Numbered from the stretch's first letter, positions 31,181 to 42,129 are shown. The stretch is 64,000 nt of DNA from Acanthosepion esculentum (GCA_964036315.1 OZ038485.1:102454841-102518840); one strand, 5' to 3'. Numbers and translations: made by a program. The notes: a model not told the origin generated them from the letters alone.

Positions 31181-31837
31181 AACTAATAAGAAATACAAAA
31201 GTCAGGTGCAAAGGAAAATCCTCAGTGTTCAATATACCTTCATTTCAGACAGTTTACATCTGAACCAATTCACTTAGTTTTATGCCATAAATATTCAGTC
31301 AAGCATTTCATTATTCTTTGAGTTGATACTTCAAGCACTTTAACTAACCTATTTGCATAATTGATTTTGGGGGGATTTTTAAACCTCTATTAAAATGAAT
31401 ATTTAACTCCGTCTTTTCAAGCATGTTCACGAGCAGATAATCAGCTTTTTAAACTTCTTGCTTCTGTTATGTATACCTAGTAAACTGTTATTAATTTCAT
31501 TCATTTTTCTACTACTGCTATGATTTGTGCACACATGTAATGAGTATAGAGGTGTTTGATAAAGAAACAAAGATTTATCCTTCTTTATTACAATCCCAAA
31601 ATATGCAGACAACAACAATGGAGATTACTGATATATTTGGGCTGGTGCTGCTCAGTCCTCACTGTCCAGGCCTTGATAGAGTTCAAAATTGATTACGTGA
31701 CCTTGTGTGATATGAATTATCTTCCATCCACCACTCCCTTTTCCCACAGACAAAACTTTGCTAGCCTCTTACCATTCTATCACTACTAGTGCTCAAATGA
31801 GCTACACTCGTTAGTTCAGACACTCACAGCTAGGATC
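31181..31837. other. Spacer, no gene seen
   Basis: Nothing recognised. Confidence 0.5.
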
Positions 31838-32105
31838 CTCAGTCAGTTATGTGTCATGCGTGATACATGCTTAAGCAATCCTATATCTTTCGATACATGA
31901 CTGATGAGGCAGATTTTTTCAAAGCAGTAGGTTGCCATTTCTTTCTGCAGTAGACCAGTTGCCATCCAAGGCTGTAGAACCTCGTCTGTCCTGCTATTTA
32001 CCCATAGCTGGAGGGAGAAAAAGAGGATTCATACCTTTCCCAAGGGTATTGGCATGTAAGTGAATGTAATGGACTTGACTGGAATTCGAGCTCGGCTTTC
32101 TGATT
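31838..32105 (-). mobile_element. SINE-A
   Basis: Well-preserved reverse copy from the tail TCAGTCAGTTATGTGTCATG through the hairpin region to GGAATTCGAGCTCGGCTTTC (head B-box). It is cut just inside the head at about 32105. Confidence 0.9.
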
Positions 32106-32164
32106 CCTACATGCTAAATACAAGATGTCAGATCATCCTCGTTCTCCTTTATATTTCATTTGAA

Positions 32165-32390
32165 CAACTGCTTCTTCAAGAACTGTGGAACAGACTCCCG
32201 AGAGGATGCATCCCTGACCACTAGAATTCTTAACCTCTTCAAGTCTAGGGTCAACTGATATATATCCTACATATCCTCATAATATGCACCTCTTCCTCCT
32301 CTCCTACACCCTTATAACAATCTTATTCAGTCAGTGGTTTGAGTGGTTCTTAGGCCTTGAATCGGGTGAATAATAGTAAAAAAAAATCAT
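32165..32390 (+). mobile_element. Possible LINE 3' end
   Basis: The plus strand reads an LWNRLPR-type segment (about 32184-32205), close to the LWNSLP motif of non-LTR RT C-termini, then a FLTSSSLG-type stretch and a T-rich tail ending in an A run (32381-32390). No second copy in the window. Confidence 0.4.
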
Positions 32391-32579
32391 CTGTTCTTTA
32401 TTAAATTGTTATTGTCATAACAAGTGAATACACAAAAATAGGAAAAATAAGGCAAAAACATGCATTTTTTTCACTAGATTTTTTTTACTCTCTGTAGCAA
32501 GATGATCCAAAGAGAACTCGATGATCTGTCAAGATTTATTTATCAGCTGGTGTAATTGGAACAATATAAGATACATGAT

Positions 32580-33265
32580 TGATACTGTACTGTTGGCAGA
32601 CTCAGAAAGAAAACTGAAAGTATTATAAAACAAGGGAAAGTGAAGAGAAAGGACAAAACATTCACAATAGGAAAGCAGATATGCATGGTCGTTAGCAAAA
32701 GAGATAGTCCAAGATATTATCTACATATTGGGGATGTCAAAATCAAACTCCTATTGCAATTTAACTAACTAGATAAGTGATGCAACAGATGATAGAATAT
32801 ACAACACAGAAATCTAAACATAAGAATAGCAAAAAATGTCTTCCAGAAACTATAGTATGAAGACATAGGAAATTGTTAGAAACAATGAAGAGAGTGCTAT
32901 GCAATATTTAATCTCATATATGACAGCGAGTGCATCAGTCTCCTCATAGATGAAGAGGAGACTTGAAGTGGTAGATATGTGGTACTAAAGACAGATTCCA
33001 AGAAGTAAGTTTTAAGAACTACAAGATAATCAGAAAGCAGCAGTTAAAATTTTTTGGGAAGAGGGCCTAGAGAATTTAACACTCACAGGGCAGGCAGAAG
33101 TCAAGTGAAGCAGTGGGCAAATAGCAAGTAACCTACTTAATGAGTTTATATAAATTATAAAAGGACAAAGATGGGGTGATAAAGGGTTAAAGTTATTCAG
33201 ATCAATAAAAGACAGGAAGGTTTGGAGAGCCACGGCTGGTTACATCATGAAGGGAGATGGCACTT
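32580..33265 (+). pseudogene. RTE-like LINE C-terminal relic
   Basis: Longest RTE-like copy. It starts with DTVLLADSERKL (32591-32626), typical of the RT palm after the catalytic box. Then comes a SSYMKRRLE-like region (MKRRLEV at 32950-32970). The C-terminal segment follows (TTTTTGGGAAGAGGGC; TTAACACTCACAGGGCAGG; AAAAGACAGGAAGGTTTGGA) and ends with TCATGAAGGGAGATGGCACT. Multiple stops. Confidence 0.7.
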
Positions 33266-33369
33266 GATAAAAGAATTGTAAATGCAGTGCTGTTTTCTTC
33301 AATTTTCATATTTTTAAAATTTCTAACTAAAGTTGTTCATCAGACATTATCTCTCTGTTAGAAACGTTA

Positions 33370-34130
33370 CTTTTATATTTGGCTTTCACTTCTCTAGATA
33401 ACAGCCAATGTGTTGAGGGTTATTGCTGAAAGACTCCGTAAAACCTTTAGATAAGAATGGTGAAGGTTTTGACAGAGTTTGACATGCTGGTCTTCTTCAC
33501 AAGTTGAAAGGTTATGGTGTTTCTGGGCAATTTTTTGATTATACAGTCTTTCTTACTTAATCACGTAATGAATGTTGTCTTGAATGGCCACTACTCTAGA
33601 TCTGTTTGTATTAATACAGGTGATCCCCAGGGCTCTATTCCTAGACCTACTTCATTCCTTATTTTCATAAATGACCATCCCAATGTCATCTGTTTTCAAC
33701 TCCTTATCTATGCTGATGACACAAATACTTACTCTTGTCTTAAGAGTAAGTTTGTTTGGTTGAATAAAATCCAATTAGCAGTTGATCTTGAATGAACTTC
33801 AATCTATTGTTAACTAGGGCAAGATATAGCTTGCCGAATTTAATGCCTACAAAATGAAACTGCTATTAGTTAATCATATAAGAGAACCTTTTTTTTTGCC
33901 GTTTATCGATATTGCTGATGCTAACCTATAGGAAAACAGTTCATTGTGACTTCTTGGTCTAATATTTTCCTCTGACATGAAATGGAATAATTATATCGAA
34001 TCATTTGCTAAGTCTGCTGCTAAAATATTTTTTTTTTATAAGTTAACCATTTGTCTGTGCATTTAATATTGTTACCACATCCAGTTTCATGCTTCTGCTA
34101 TGTATCTAGAGATCCTCGATATAATAAAAT
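33370..34130 (+). pseudogene. LINE-1 RT central region relic
   Basis: The plus strand covers the RT palm. HAGLLHKLKGYGVSGQFFDY is spread over 33485-33545 (DRV and then a stop before it). INTGDPQGSIPRPTSFLIFI (33610-33669) is the GxPQGS motif. LIYADDTNTYSCLKSK (33703-33750) is the catalytic YADD box, intact. It continues to about 34110 with the Y/CPCI region degraded (CAFNIVTTSSF-like). It overlaps the region found in the 0.9-2.0 kb copy. Both ends are truncated. Confidence 0.85.
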
Positions 34131-34471
34131 GAATACATTATTTTCTATATCAGATATAAAATATAAATAAAGGCAAATTTATCTCATTGATAGCATATTT
34201 CATTATGGGAATAATACATATCAACATATTCCTGAAATCAATTTTATTGTAAAGAATATATTAAAAATCTAAATAGCAGAGAGACTTGATAAGCATCTTG
34301 AGGACCGTAGTCCATAGTGTTGCATTTAGACGAGTGCAGATTTTGAAGTCCTTTGCAAATGTCAACAGGGAAATCACTAAATCAACAGAAATGTAAACAC
34401 ATCTGTTGTCTTTCTGAGTTCACAGGTTAAATACATTTTTAAGTTTAACATGCATTACAATTGTTCTTAAT
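34131..34471. other. Spacer, no gene seen
   Basis: Nothing recognised. Confidence 0.5.
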
Positions 34472-34487
34472 ATATAAAACTAATCCC
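34472..34487. repeat. 16-bp target duplication of SINE-C
   Basis: ATATAAAACTAATCCC here and at 34851-34866, identical. Confidence 0.95.
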
Positions 34488-34850
34488 GTCCTGGGTGTGA
34501 CAATAAACCACATCCACGTCTGGAGTAAGACAATAAACTACATCCAACAGCAAGGCCTCTGATCAGGATTTTTTGAGGAGCGTGGAATCGCCTCTTAATT
34601 GCTGATGTTCACAGTTCGATCCTGACCCGGAGTGGTAGCACCTGTTAGGGTCCCAGCTATGGGTAAAAAATTAACCCCCAGATTGGGGTCAAAACACTAT
34701 GAAAATGTAAAAAATAGGTTTTAATACCAGAATACCTTGTAAAAATTATTACCAGCAATAAATTTTTGAAAAAAAAAATACCAGCAATAAAAATTTTGTC
34801 GGCATTAAATAACCCATTGAGGTTGATATGCTGTAAAACAAAGCAGACCA
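34488..34850 (+). mobile_element. SINE-C, complete with target duplication
   Basis: Reference copy. 5' part GTCCTGGGTGTGACAATAAA with a tandem partial repeat; tRNA-like region with AGCAAGGCCTCTGATCAGG and B-box-like AGTTCGATCCTGACCC (34614-34629); GTTAGGGTCCCAGCTATGGG; two to three internal units (TTACCAGCAATAAATTTTTG); 3' tail GGCATTAAATAACCCATTGA (34801-34820) and GGTTGATATGCTGTAAAACA, then an A-rich end. The tail equals that of LINE-3. Confidence 0.95.
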
Positions 34851-34866
34851 ATATAAAACTAATCCC

Positions 34867-35261
34867 ATTTGTAAGCCAAGAATGCCAATCTCTTAGCAAA
34901 GCTTGGATTCAGTGTTTATGAATCTTCCACAGGGAAATACAAGTCATTAAAAATTTAAAGAGCAGAAGGATTTGGTAAATATCTCATTTGTATATTTATG
35001 GATCATTGACTGTACATATTGTCAAATTAGACTAATGTAGAGTTTAAGTTCTTTGCCAAGCTCAACCGATGAACATTAAATATAATCATGTCTAAATCTG
35101 TACTTTTAATAATTTATATTCTTGGCCACTGTAAAATGTCATTGTCAGTAAGAATTTGATTTCCTGCAACGACCATTAATATAGAATACTCAGTTTTCAA
35201 GTAATAAGTTTAAAATCACACATATTCTGCAACTGCTATTTGTATTCTGAATCCATTCATC
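34867..35261. other. Spacer
   Basis: Nothing recognised. Confidence 0.5.
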
Positions 35262-35276
35262 ATTAACATCAGCCAA

Positions 35277-35712
35277 CTACATCTGCATCCTGGGTAAGAT
35301 GATAAACTACGTCCAGAAGCAAGGCCTCTGATCAGGTGGTTTTGAGGAGCTTAGTGCCACCTCTTAATTGCTGGTGTTCCCAGGTCCACCCTGACCCAGG
35401 GTGGTAGCATCTGTTAGGGTCCCAGCTATGGGCAAACTGGGGTAACACACTATGAAAGTGTAAAAATGGGTTCTAATACTAGAAATACTTTGTAAAAAAA
35501 AAAATTACCAGCAATAAATTTTTGAAGAAAAAAAAAAATATTACCAGTAATACATTTTTGAAAAAAAAAATATTACCAGCAATACATTTTTGAAGGAAAA
35601 ATATTACCAGAAATAGATTTTCGACTAAACAAAATATTACCAGCAATAAAAATTTTGTCGGCATTAAATAACCCATTCAGGTTGATATGTCGTAAAACAA
35701 AACAAACAAACA
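35277..35712 (+). mobile_element. SINE-C with expanded internal repeat
   Basis: Flanked by 15-bp duplications ATTAACATCAGCCAA (35262-35276 and 35713-35727). About five internal ATTACCAG-type units between 35500 and 35650, against two to three in the 34.5 kb copy. Tail as in the reference copy, ending (AAAC)n. Confidence 0.95.
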
Positions 35713-35877
35713 ATTAACATCAGCCAAAAATGTTGAGATGTACTCAATGCAATGACAACACACTTGTGTCTACATTAACAACCTAGTCTCAAAATACCAT
35801 TGCTGTTGTAATGCTCCACAACTATATCCTTATACCAGACTAAGTTTGGTACATCTTTGCGGAGTAGCAGTTAGCAA

Positions 35878-36186
35878 GCTAGTCAATCAGTTAAGTGCCA
35901 TATATGATACACACTTGGACAATCATGTCTCCTTCAAGTCATGACTGACTAGGCAGAATATTTTCCTGCAGTAGGTTTCCAATTCTTTCTGTGGTAGGCC
36001 GGTTGCAACCCAAGTCTGTAGAACTCAGTTTATCCTACTATTTACCCATGGTTGGGGGAAGAGTTGGATTCTTTTCCTAAGAGTTTTAGCACATAAGTGA
36101 ATGTAATGTGAATTTGACTGGAATTTGAACTCAGCTCTCCGATTTCTCAATCTGAGCCGCTATCCATTACTCTACCATGCCTCGTA
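35878..36186 (-). mobile_element. SINE-A, full length
   Basis: Reverse copy including the head: CTCCGATTTCTCAATCTGAG and CCGCTATCCATTACTCTACC, i.e. the reverse of the pol III-like region. A 7-bp AGCTAGT may flank it (left near 35877, right near 36191). Confidence 0.9.
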
Positions 36187-36189
36187 GCT

Positions 36190-36800
36190 AGTACCACTCA
36201 CTATTTCAAAAACCTGTTATGAATAAAATTCCCATCAATACTAGAAAAAGTGATAACAGCTTTTGGACTTGAACCATATTCTATGTTTTATCAACCCTTC
36301 TGCACGTTATTTAAAGCCAGAAAATTTTCTTTTAGATTGTAAGAATTGTTTTTTGTTTTAGATAATAAAAATTTAGTGATACAAGTCCTACTAATTAACC
36401 CATAGCTGGGGATACCAGGTGGATTCATAACCTTCTTAAGGGTATTTGCACATAAGTGAATATATTGAACCTAATTGGTACTTGGATCTCTGATTAAACA
36501 ATTCCAAACCATTATCTATTACACCACCTGCACATCCAAGCTTACAGAACCTGATATTCCTGAGTAGTCACATGTCTAGGTACTGACTAGGCTCAACATT
36601 GCTTAACTTTGATGATCATATGAGAACTGGTGTTTTAACATGTGACTGTAAGCCCACTGGACTTAAAAAAAACTATATCTTCCTGAAATATTGTTTTAAT
36701 AGAAAGATTTTATAAACTTCACCCAACAATGACACCGTTTGCTTGGTTAATGAATGTCAAATGTTTCTTTATATAAAAAAACACTAATTTTTACCATTAT
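36190..36800 (+). mobile_element. LINE-2 3' end in two pieces
   Basis: First piece 36210-36300 (AAATTCCCATCAATACTAG, GTGATAACAGC, TTTTGGACTTGA). Second piece 36662-36790 (TTCCTGAAATATTGTTTTAA, AAGATTTTATAAACTTCACC, AATGAATGTCAAATGTTTC). A SINE-A fragment and unassigned sequence lie between. Confidence 0.6.
36385..36535 (-). mobile_element. SINE-A head fragment
   Basis: TAACCCATAGCTGGGG, GGATTCATAACCTTC and the reverse head CCATTATCTATTACACCACC. Diverged; sits between the two LINE-2 pieces. Confidence 0.7.
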
Positions 36801-36903
36801 TATAGTAGTGAATCTAATCCTCACTGAGTCTTCCACAATTTGGCCTTGTGCCAAACTAAATATTTTCATTACTTAGCAGTGATCATGTGGTATCTGAACA
36901 TTT

Positions 36904-36912
36904 ATTTTTGGT
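36904..36912. repeat. 9-bp target duplication of SINE-A
   Basis: ATTTTTGGT here and at 37203-37211 brackets the next SINE-A. Confidence 0.8.
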
Positions 36913-37202
36913 CAGTCAGTCAGTTATGTGCGATACACGCGTATGGAGCATTACTTCCATATGACTGACGAGGCAGATTTTTTTTCCCTCAGTAGGTTGA
37001 CCAGTTGCCATCCAAGGCTAGAGAACCCGGTCTGTCCTGCTAATTACCTACAGCTGGCGGGCGGAGAAGCAGAGGAGGATTCATACCTTTCCCAAGGGTA
37101 TTAGCACATAAGTGAATGTAATGGATTCGACTGGAATTCGAACTCGTCTCTCCAATTCCTCAATCTGAGCTGCTATTCATTACTCCACTATGCCTCCTAT
37201 TA
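36913..37202 (-). mobile_element. SINE-A, full length
   Basis: Reverse copy with tail CAGTCAGTCAGTTATGTGCG, then the variant CACGCGTATGGAGCATTACT in place of the usual hairpin sequence, body, and complete head ending ATTCATTACTCCACTATGCC. A clean 9-bp duplication flanks it. Confidence 0.9.
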
Positions 37203-37313
37203 ATTTTTGGTACCTCACTGAAATAGTAATTAATGAGGCAGAGTAAGAGTTGATTATTAAGTACCAATAAAAGTTTAGAGATATTTATTGCTGTCTGTGA
37301 CTTAACATTATGC

Positions 37314-37425
37314 ACAATTATTTTAAGACATTTTTTTATGTTTATACATTCTTTTTATACATACAAATATTTAAGTAAATGCTCTGTTTATAATAAACAG
37401 TATTAACAACATTTACCGGCCTGAA
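37314..37425. repeat. ~112-bp direct repeat (left)
   Basis: ACAATTATTTTAAGACATTT to the CATTTACCGGCCTGAA end is repeated at 37674-37786 with about one insertion and three or four changes, mostly at the right end. The pair flanks the tRNA-like unit, like a very long target duplication. Confidence 0.9.
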
Positions 37426-37455
37426 TGTCCGAGAAATTGTCATTGAAAATATGCA

Positions 37456-37535
37456 TCCTTCAACAGGAATCAAACCTGTATCCTATACGGAACCATCATA
37501 TAGCCTGACGTGCTTTTACCAATTTCACCACAGGA
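37456..37535 (-). tRNA. tRNA-like sequence, class II shape (probably SINE-borne)
   Basis: The minus strand folds as a class II tRNA. Acceptor TCCTGTG (37535-37529) faces TGAAGGA (37462-37456) with four Watson-Crick pairs, one mismatch and two wobbles. The D-arm contains GAAATTGGTAAAAGC. The anticodon stem is CGTCA/TGATG with loop GGCTATA, so the anticodon would be CTA, with G instead of the usual T at position 33. There is a ~14-nt variable arm. The T-arm is a perfect ACAGG-TTTGATT-CCTGT (37479-37463). The weak acceptor, G33, no encoded CCA and a partial second copy at 30.1 kb argue for a retroposed tRNA-derived element, not a working tRNA. Confidence 0.5.
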
Positions 37536-37673
37536 GCGTTTCGGTTAGCAAGGTCGATTTTACTGTTTTTAAACTACAATTCTCCATGATTTTCTCTCGT
37601 ACATTCATATCTGCTCGATGCGTATCCAATTATAAACAAAAGACGTCACACATTATGAAATGGATGAAGTCCG

Positions 37674-37786
37674 ACAATTATTTTAAGACATTTCTTTTAT
37701 GTTTATACATTCTTTTTATACATACAAATATTTAAGTAAATGCTCTGTTTATAATAAACAGTATTAACAACATTTAACAGCCTGAA
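37674..37786. repeat. ~112-bp direct repeat (right)
   Basis: Partner of 37314-37425; here the end reads CATTTAACAGCCTGAA. Confidence 0.9.
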
Positions 37787-38754
37787 CATAAAACATAAAA
37801 AATTTTATGACATTGTCCTAAATATTCTAATTTTTGTCTTGACTGACCAACGCCATTTTAATTTCCATCAGATTAATTACAAATATCAAAAATAACCCTT
37901 CCAGGAAAAATTCTCAGCTGGACTCAATTTCTCATATTTAACCAAATAGCATATCATCAGAATTTTGGTTTGCAAAGGATTCTTAGTTTTGCCTTGAAGT
38001 TATCAAGATCCTCTCTTTTATTAAGTAGGTTGAGTCATAAGTAATCTCCATTTTGGGGAACTAGTTGTAGTAATAAATATATTATTCTAACTATTAAACA
38101 TGGGAGCTAAGAATAAATTTTGAGTACACTAACTTTACCTTAGTGAATGAAAAGAAAAATGTTTCCTCCATGAAAATGCAAGGCTACATATAGCAAGAAT
38201 AACACAAGAAAACATTTTAGAACGAGGCTGGTCTGTTCTATCCGACTTGCCATATCCACCTGATTCTGCAACATCTTTTTTGATTACTGCAAAATACATT
38301 GATGAGGAAAACCTAAAATAAAAACCAGGTTCAAGAATTTGGCATAAATATTTTCATGTCAAAACCTGCAGAATTTTACTCCAAATTTATTTGAAGACCT
38401 GCAGAATTTTACTCCAAATTTATCAAAGACCTGTTTCGTAAACAGTGGCAAGTCATTGAAATTAATGGCAAATATATAATTGAATAAAATGTAATTGTAT
38501 TTTATTTTTTGAAAAATAAAACTCATAAGCAAAAACGGAAGTTATTTATGACTCAACATAAAAAATATTGATCAATCCTAAATATTTTGAAATTTAAAAT
38601 CAAATGACGTCTATATATTTTGAGCCTTTGTGTTTGATACTTCAGTATTGCAAAAAATATTTTTTTTACCAAAGCAACAGCAACATTAATGAAAGTTATT
38701 TGTGCTACATGTTGAGTCCTCATTTTACTTGTGATAGTCTCTGAAATTAGTTTG
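37787..38754. other. Spacer with a small tandem duplication
   Basis: GACCTGCAGAATTTTACTCC (38396) closely follows a matching CCTGCAGAATTTTACTCC (38366): a ~30-bp tandem duplication. No gene seen. Confidence 0.5.
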
Positions 38755-39200
38755 CTAATCATTTCTCCAAAGGTAAACGAACACAGAAGCAATGATAACA
38801 GCAGTAATTATGACAATGGATGCAACAAAAACAACAATTGGAGAAAAATTGTTATCTGAAGCACTGCCAGTCCTCTTTGAATTATTCAGATGTATAACAC
38901 CATTTTTTCCCTCTTTGAGACAGTGGACTAAATATCTGGCAAAATATGCCATTGTTTTTTGGACCATTTTTTACTAGTAGAGAATCGGACAGTGATTCAA
39001 GGCAATTTGTAGATTGTGATGAAGGCAGTAAAAACAATGTTTGCCCTGGAGTGACGGACAAGACATTTAATGGAAAATTTGTCTTGGGTCTTCTTACACT
39101 GTCAGTGAATTGCATCGTGATTCAAGACAATTCAAATATGGTGATGAAAGCAGTGAAAGGAATAATTGTCTTGGAGTGGGTCACTAGATTTTTTTTGCTG
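38755..39200. other. Possible decayed exon material (very tentative)
   Basis: Two weak, mutually exclusive signals. On the minus strand (38967-38755) an open frame ends in a clean 20-plus-residue hydrophobic stretch, SPIVVFVASIVIITAVIIAS, followed by VFVYLWR, like a single-pass membrane anchor. On the plus strand, two ~120-bp-spaced repeats (near 38995 and 39118) each give a DSRQF...DE.S...NN.C pattern recalling the end of an LDL-receptor class A module, with frame breaks. Either may be chance. I do not call a gene. Confidence 0.2.
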
Positions 39201-39504
39201 ATGTGATATCATACAATAACATCTCAGTACCAAGTGTTTGGATACAGTGTTTTAGCTGATACATTAGGGTATTTTTTTTTTAATGGCACTCTCTTAGATA
39301 AAGAAATCTTGAATCTCCTCTAGTATTCTTCTGCATCTTGTGCCAATAATTGAGGATCTGATGAGAATTACTTTCTCCACCTGAGGCAGAATGCACAAAT
39401 CACACGGCTGAAAAATTTCAGTTATTGTGCGATTTTATGAGCCAACACATCCCCATGAGTTGCCCAGGCTGCTGGGAGTTGTGTGTTTTTATGTAATCAC
39501 TATC
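39201..39504. other. Spacer
   Basis: Nothing recognised. Confidence 0.45.
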
Positions 39505-39688
39505 TCTAGAATAGTTGCCAACCAAGGCTATAGAACTTTCTGTCATGCTATTTAACCTATAGCTGGGGGGAGAAGAGGTGGATTCATACCTTTCTCAAAG
39601 GTATTTGCATGTAAGTGAATGTAATGAAATCTACTGGAATTTGATTTCTCATGCTGAGCCACTATCCATTACGCCACCCGCACATCCA
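39505..39688 (-). mobile_element. SINE-A head half
   Basis: ATAGTTGCCAACCAAGGCTA through AAGTGAATGTAATGAAATCT to the reverse head CACTATCCATTACGCCACCC. The tail half is missing. Confidence 0.8.
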
Positions 39689-39847
39689 ATAATTGAGTTA
39701 CAATAATTCCACAAGCATGAGCATAAAATCTGAAACATTCTGAGGTGATGTTGGAAGTTAGATCATCAGGTAAAACATATACTTGAGGAAGACTTGAAAA
39801 CACACCAGCTGGAATAGATTGTATTAAATGCAATAGCTCAAAGATTC

Positions 39848-40105
39848 TCTCATTCTTCAGGTTTCTTCAACATGCGAGCAATCATGACTCTCCACAGCTT
39901 CATGTTTTTTGTCTTGGTTAAAAATAACTGCTCTTTTATGATCCCTCTCTGTCTGTGTAGTACTTGTTTATCCATCCATTGGTTGCTCACTGCTTTTTTC
40001 TTCTCTTGTTTTCTATGTAAACTGTGTGTATTCAATTTTCCAAGCGTTTTTTTTTTTTCATCCTTATGTCTCCTCCCAAATTCTAGCTCTCTCTTTGTGA
40101 TTGTT
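39848..40105 (-). mobile_element. RTE-like LINE 3' coding end
   Basis: The minus-strand frame 40170-39850 ends ...KNMKLWRVMIARMLKKPEE, matching the KLWRAMI end of the family. Most of the segment between is replaced by a K-rich diverged stretch. It abuts a SINE-B. Confidence 0.55.
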
Positions 40106-40375
40106 AGCATCCAGCCTTCATCAGGTGTATATAGATCTGGGTAACCTACAGGGAATTCTGAACTGAACACTTTATTTAATCTATGGAGGTAAATAGTTCT
40201 TGTTCCATGTCTAGGGATATCTTGTCTAGTTCTTATTTTTAGTACTGATCAGTTATTTCTCATCCTGTTTCCACTGAGAACCAAGTACACACTGCCCGGC
40301 CCCAGGATTGAACTCACAATTATTATGTCACCAAATTCACAAACAAATGCTAAGCTATTATTCGATGGGATCAAT
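40106..40375 (-). mobile_element. SINE-B (subfamily with longer head)
   Basis: CATCCAGCCTTCATCAGGTG, GGGTAACCTACAGGGAATTC, TTTATTTAATCTATGG, CTAGGGATATCTTGTCTAGT, and reverse head CCCCAGGATTGAACTCACAA. The 3' end past the module is lost at the RTE junction. Confidence 0.75.
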
Positions 40376-40384
40376 ATACACCCG

Positions 40385-40715
40385 ATGGACTGTCTTGGGT
40401 ATGACGATAAACTACATCCAGGTTCTAGGTAAGATGATAAACTATGTCCAACAGCAAGGCCTCTGATCAGGAGGTTTTGAGGAGTGTGGAACCACTTCTT
40501 AATTGCTGGTGTTCCCAGGTCCACTCTGACCTGGGGTGGTAGCACCTGTTAGTGTCCCAGCTATGGGCAAATAATTAACCCCCAAACTGGGATCAAAACA
40601 ATATGAAAGTGTAAAAATAGGTTTTAATACCAGAAATAATTTGTAAAAAAAAAATATTACCAGCTATACATTTTTTGTAAAAAAAAAAAAAAGAAAAAAA
40701 AAAAATATATATATA

Positions 40716-40764
<49 letters not shown>

Positions 40765-40783
40765 CCAGCTATACATTCTTTGT

Positions 40784-40830
<47 letters not shown>

Positions 40831-41020
40831 CCAGCGATACATATTTGAAAAAAAAATTATTACCAGAAATAGATTTTTGAAGAAAAAAAATAATTTACCA
40901 GAAATAGACTTGTAGAAAAAAATATTACCAGAAATAGATTTTTGGAAAAAAATATTACCAACAATAAAAATTTTGTTGGTATTAAATAACCCATTGAGGT
41001 TGATATGCTGTAAAACAAAC
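40385..41020 (+). mobile_element. SINE-C with AT-expanded interior
   Basis: Complete head (TGTCTTGGGTATGACGATAA, AACAGCAAGGCCTCTGATCA, ACCTGTTAGTGTCCCAGC) and tail (GGTATTAAATAACCCATTGA). About seven internal units, two of which have grown into poly(A)-(TA)n tracts (40691-40761 and 40785-40828). The longest SINE-C here. Confidence 0.9.
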
Positions 41021-41021
41021 C

Positions 41022-41145
41022 AAAGCAAACATCTGATGAAGGCTGGAGGGCACAATGTTCGAAACATTGTGATAACAAAGATGAAGATAATAGTCTGCAT
41101 GTAAATAGTGTAAATAATAACCCCTCATCCCTGAAATTCAGACTG
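41022..41145 (+). mobile_element. SINE-B 3' end
   Basis: CATCTGATGAAGGCTGGAGG, TTCGAAACATTGTGA, AAAGATGAAGATAATAGTCT and the terminal CCCTCATCCCTGAAATTCAG. It starts exactly where the SINE-C tail ends. Confidence 0.8.
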
Positions 41146-41184
41146 AAATAATACCAGTGTTAATAATGTTGGCATGTGTAAAAA

Positions 41185-41285
41185 TATCTGTCTGTATTTC
41201 TGAGATGAAGTATTGTAATTATTTCCACTATTTGCATTGTTCAGACTATTGTCCTCATCTTTATTGTCATGTTCATGATGTTTCC
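41185..41285 (-). mobile_element. SINE-B 3' end
   Basis: CTGAGATGAAGTATTGTAAT, CAGACTATTGTCCTCATCTT and ATGTTCATGATGTTTCC; only the 3' quarter. Confidence 0.75.
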
Positions 41286-41287
41286 AA

Positions 41288-41612
41288 GGACACATGGCCA
41301 AGTAAATAAAAGCGTTGTTTTTAAGTAATTCAATGACTTAACCCAAATGGTTATGAGTTCAATACCTGGCCATAGTAAAAATGAATAGAAAATCTTGGAG
41401 AGTTGAGTTACTAAAAAGGAAATATCTGAAACTGAGATATCCAAAAAAGACATAGCATGTGGAATGAGAACAATCTACTCCAGTGGACTAAATAAAGGAT
41501 TTGGTTTGTAATTCCAACATATATCATCTGAAGAAGGCTGGAGTGTACAGCTGAAACATTGTGAACATGACAATAAAGATGAGGACAACAGTCCGAACTG
41601 TGTAAAAATATT
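41288..41612 (+). mobile_element. SINE-B, full length
   Basis: Head CACATGGCCAAGTAAATAAA and B-box-like GAGTTCAATACCTGGCC (41356-41372), middle TGAGATATCCAAAAAAGAC and AGAACAATCTACTCCAGTGG, 3' module CTGAAGA (41528-41534), GGCT, loop, AGCT and GAAAC, then GATGAGGACAACAGTCCGAA. Confidence 0.85.
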
Positions 41613-42129
41613 ATTATTGAACATGGTAATGTTAATATTGAAAATAGTGATGACAATAAGAATGATGATGATACAATCCAATCAGTCTTTTTGTTTCAGT
41701 GTAATCAAATTGTTTTCCTCATAAAGAATTTACAAATTCCTTAGTTAATTCCCAGTGACAATTAGTTCTTAACTTAATGAGACACCTGCTAGAAAACTGG
41801 ATAATCAAGTTTGGCCAGAACATAAAAATCTCAACCAGCAGCATCATTTGCAGAACTGTGAACTAATTAACTGATTGTCTTTGCCAATGGAATTGGTCAG
41901 AGGGGTGAGGTATTGACCCATGTTTGTCTGTTTATTCATGTGCTCTCTCTAAAAAAAATTCTCCATGAATTTCAATTTTATGGGATGATACGAGTCAAGC
42001 AACAATTGATTAAATTGTGGCATGGGTCTACATTGTTTTTTTATTTTTATTTAAGAGAAGTTTCATATACTAAGACAAAAGTCTAAAATATATGGAAAAA
42101 GTAAAACTTACACAATTACCTCCCCTGAT
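41613..42129. other. Spacer, no gene seen
   Basis: Nothing recognised. Confidence 0.5.
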
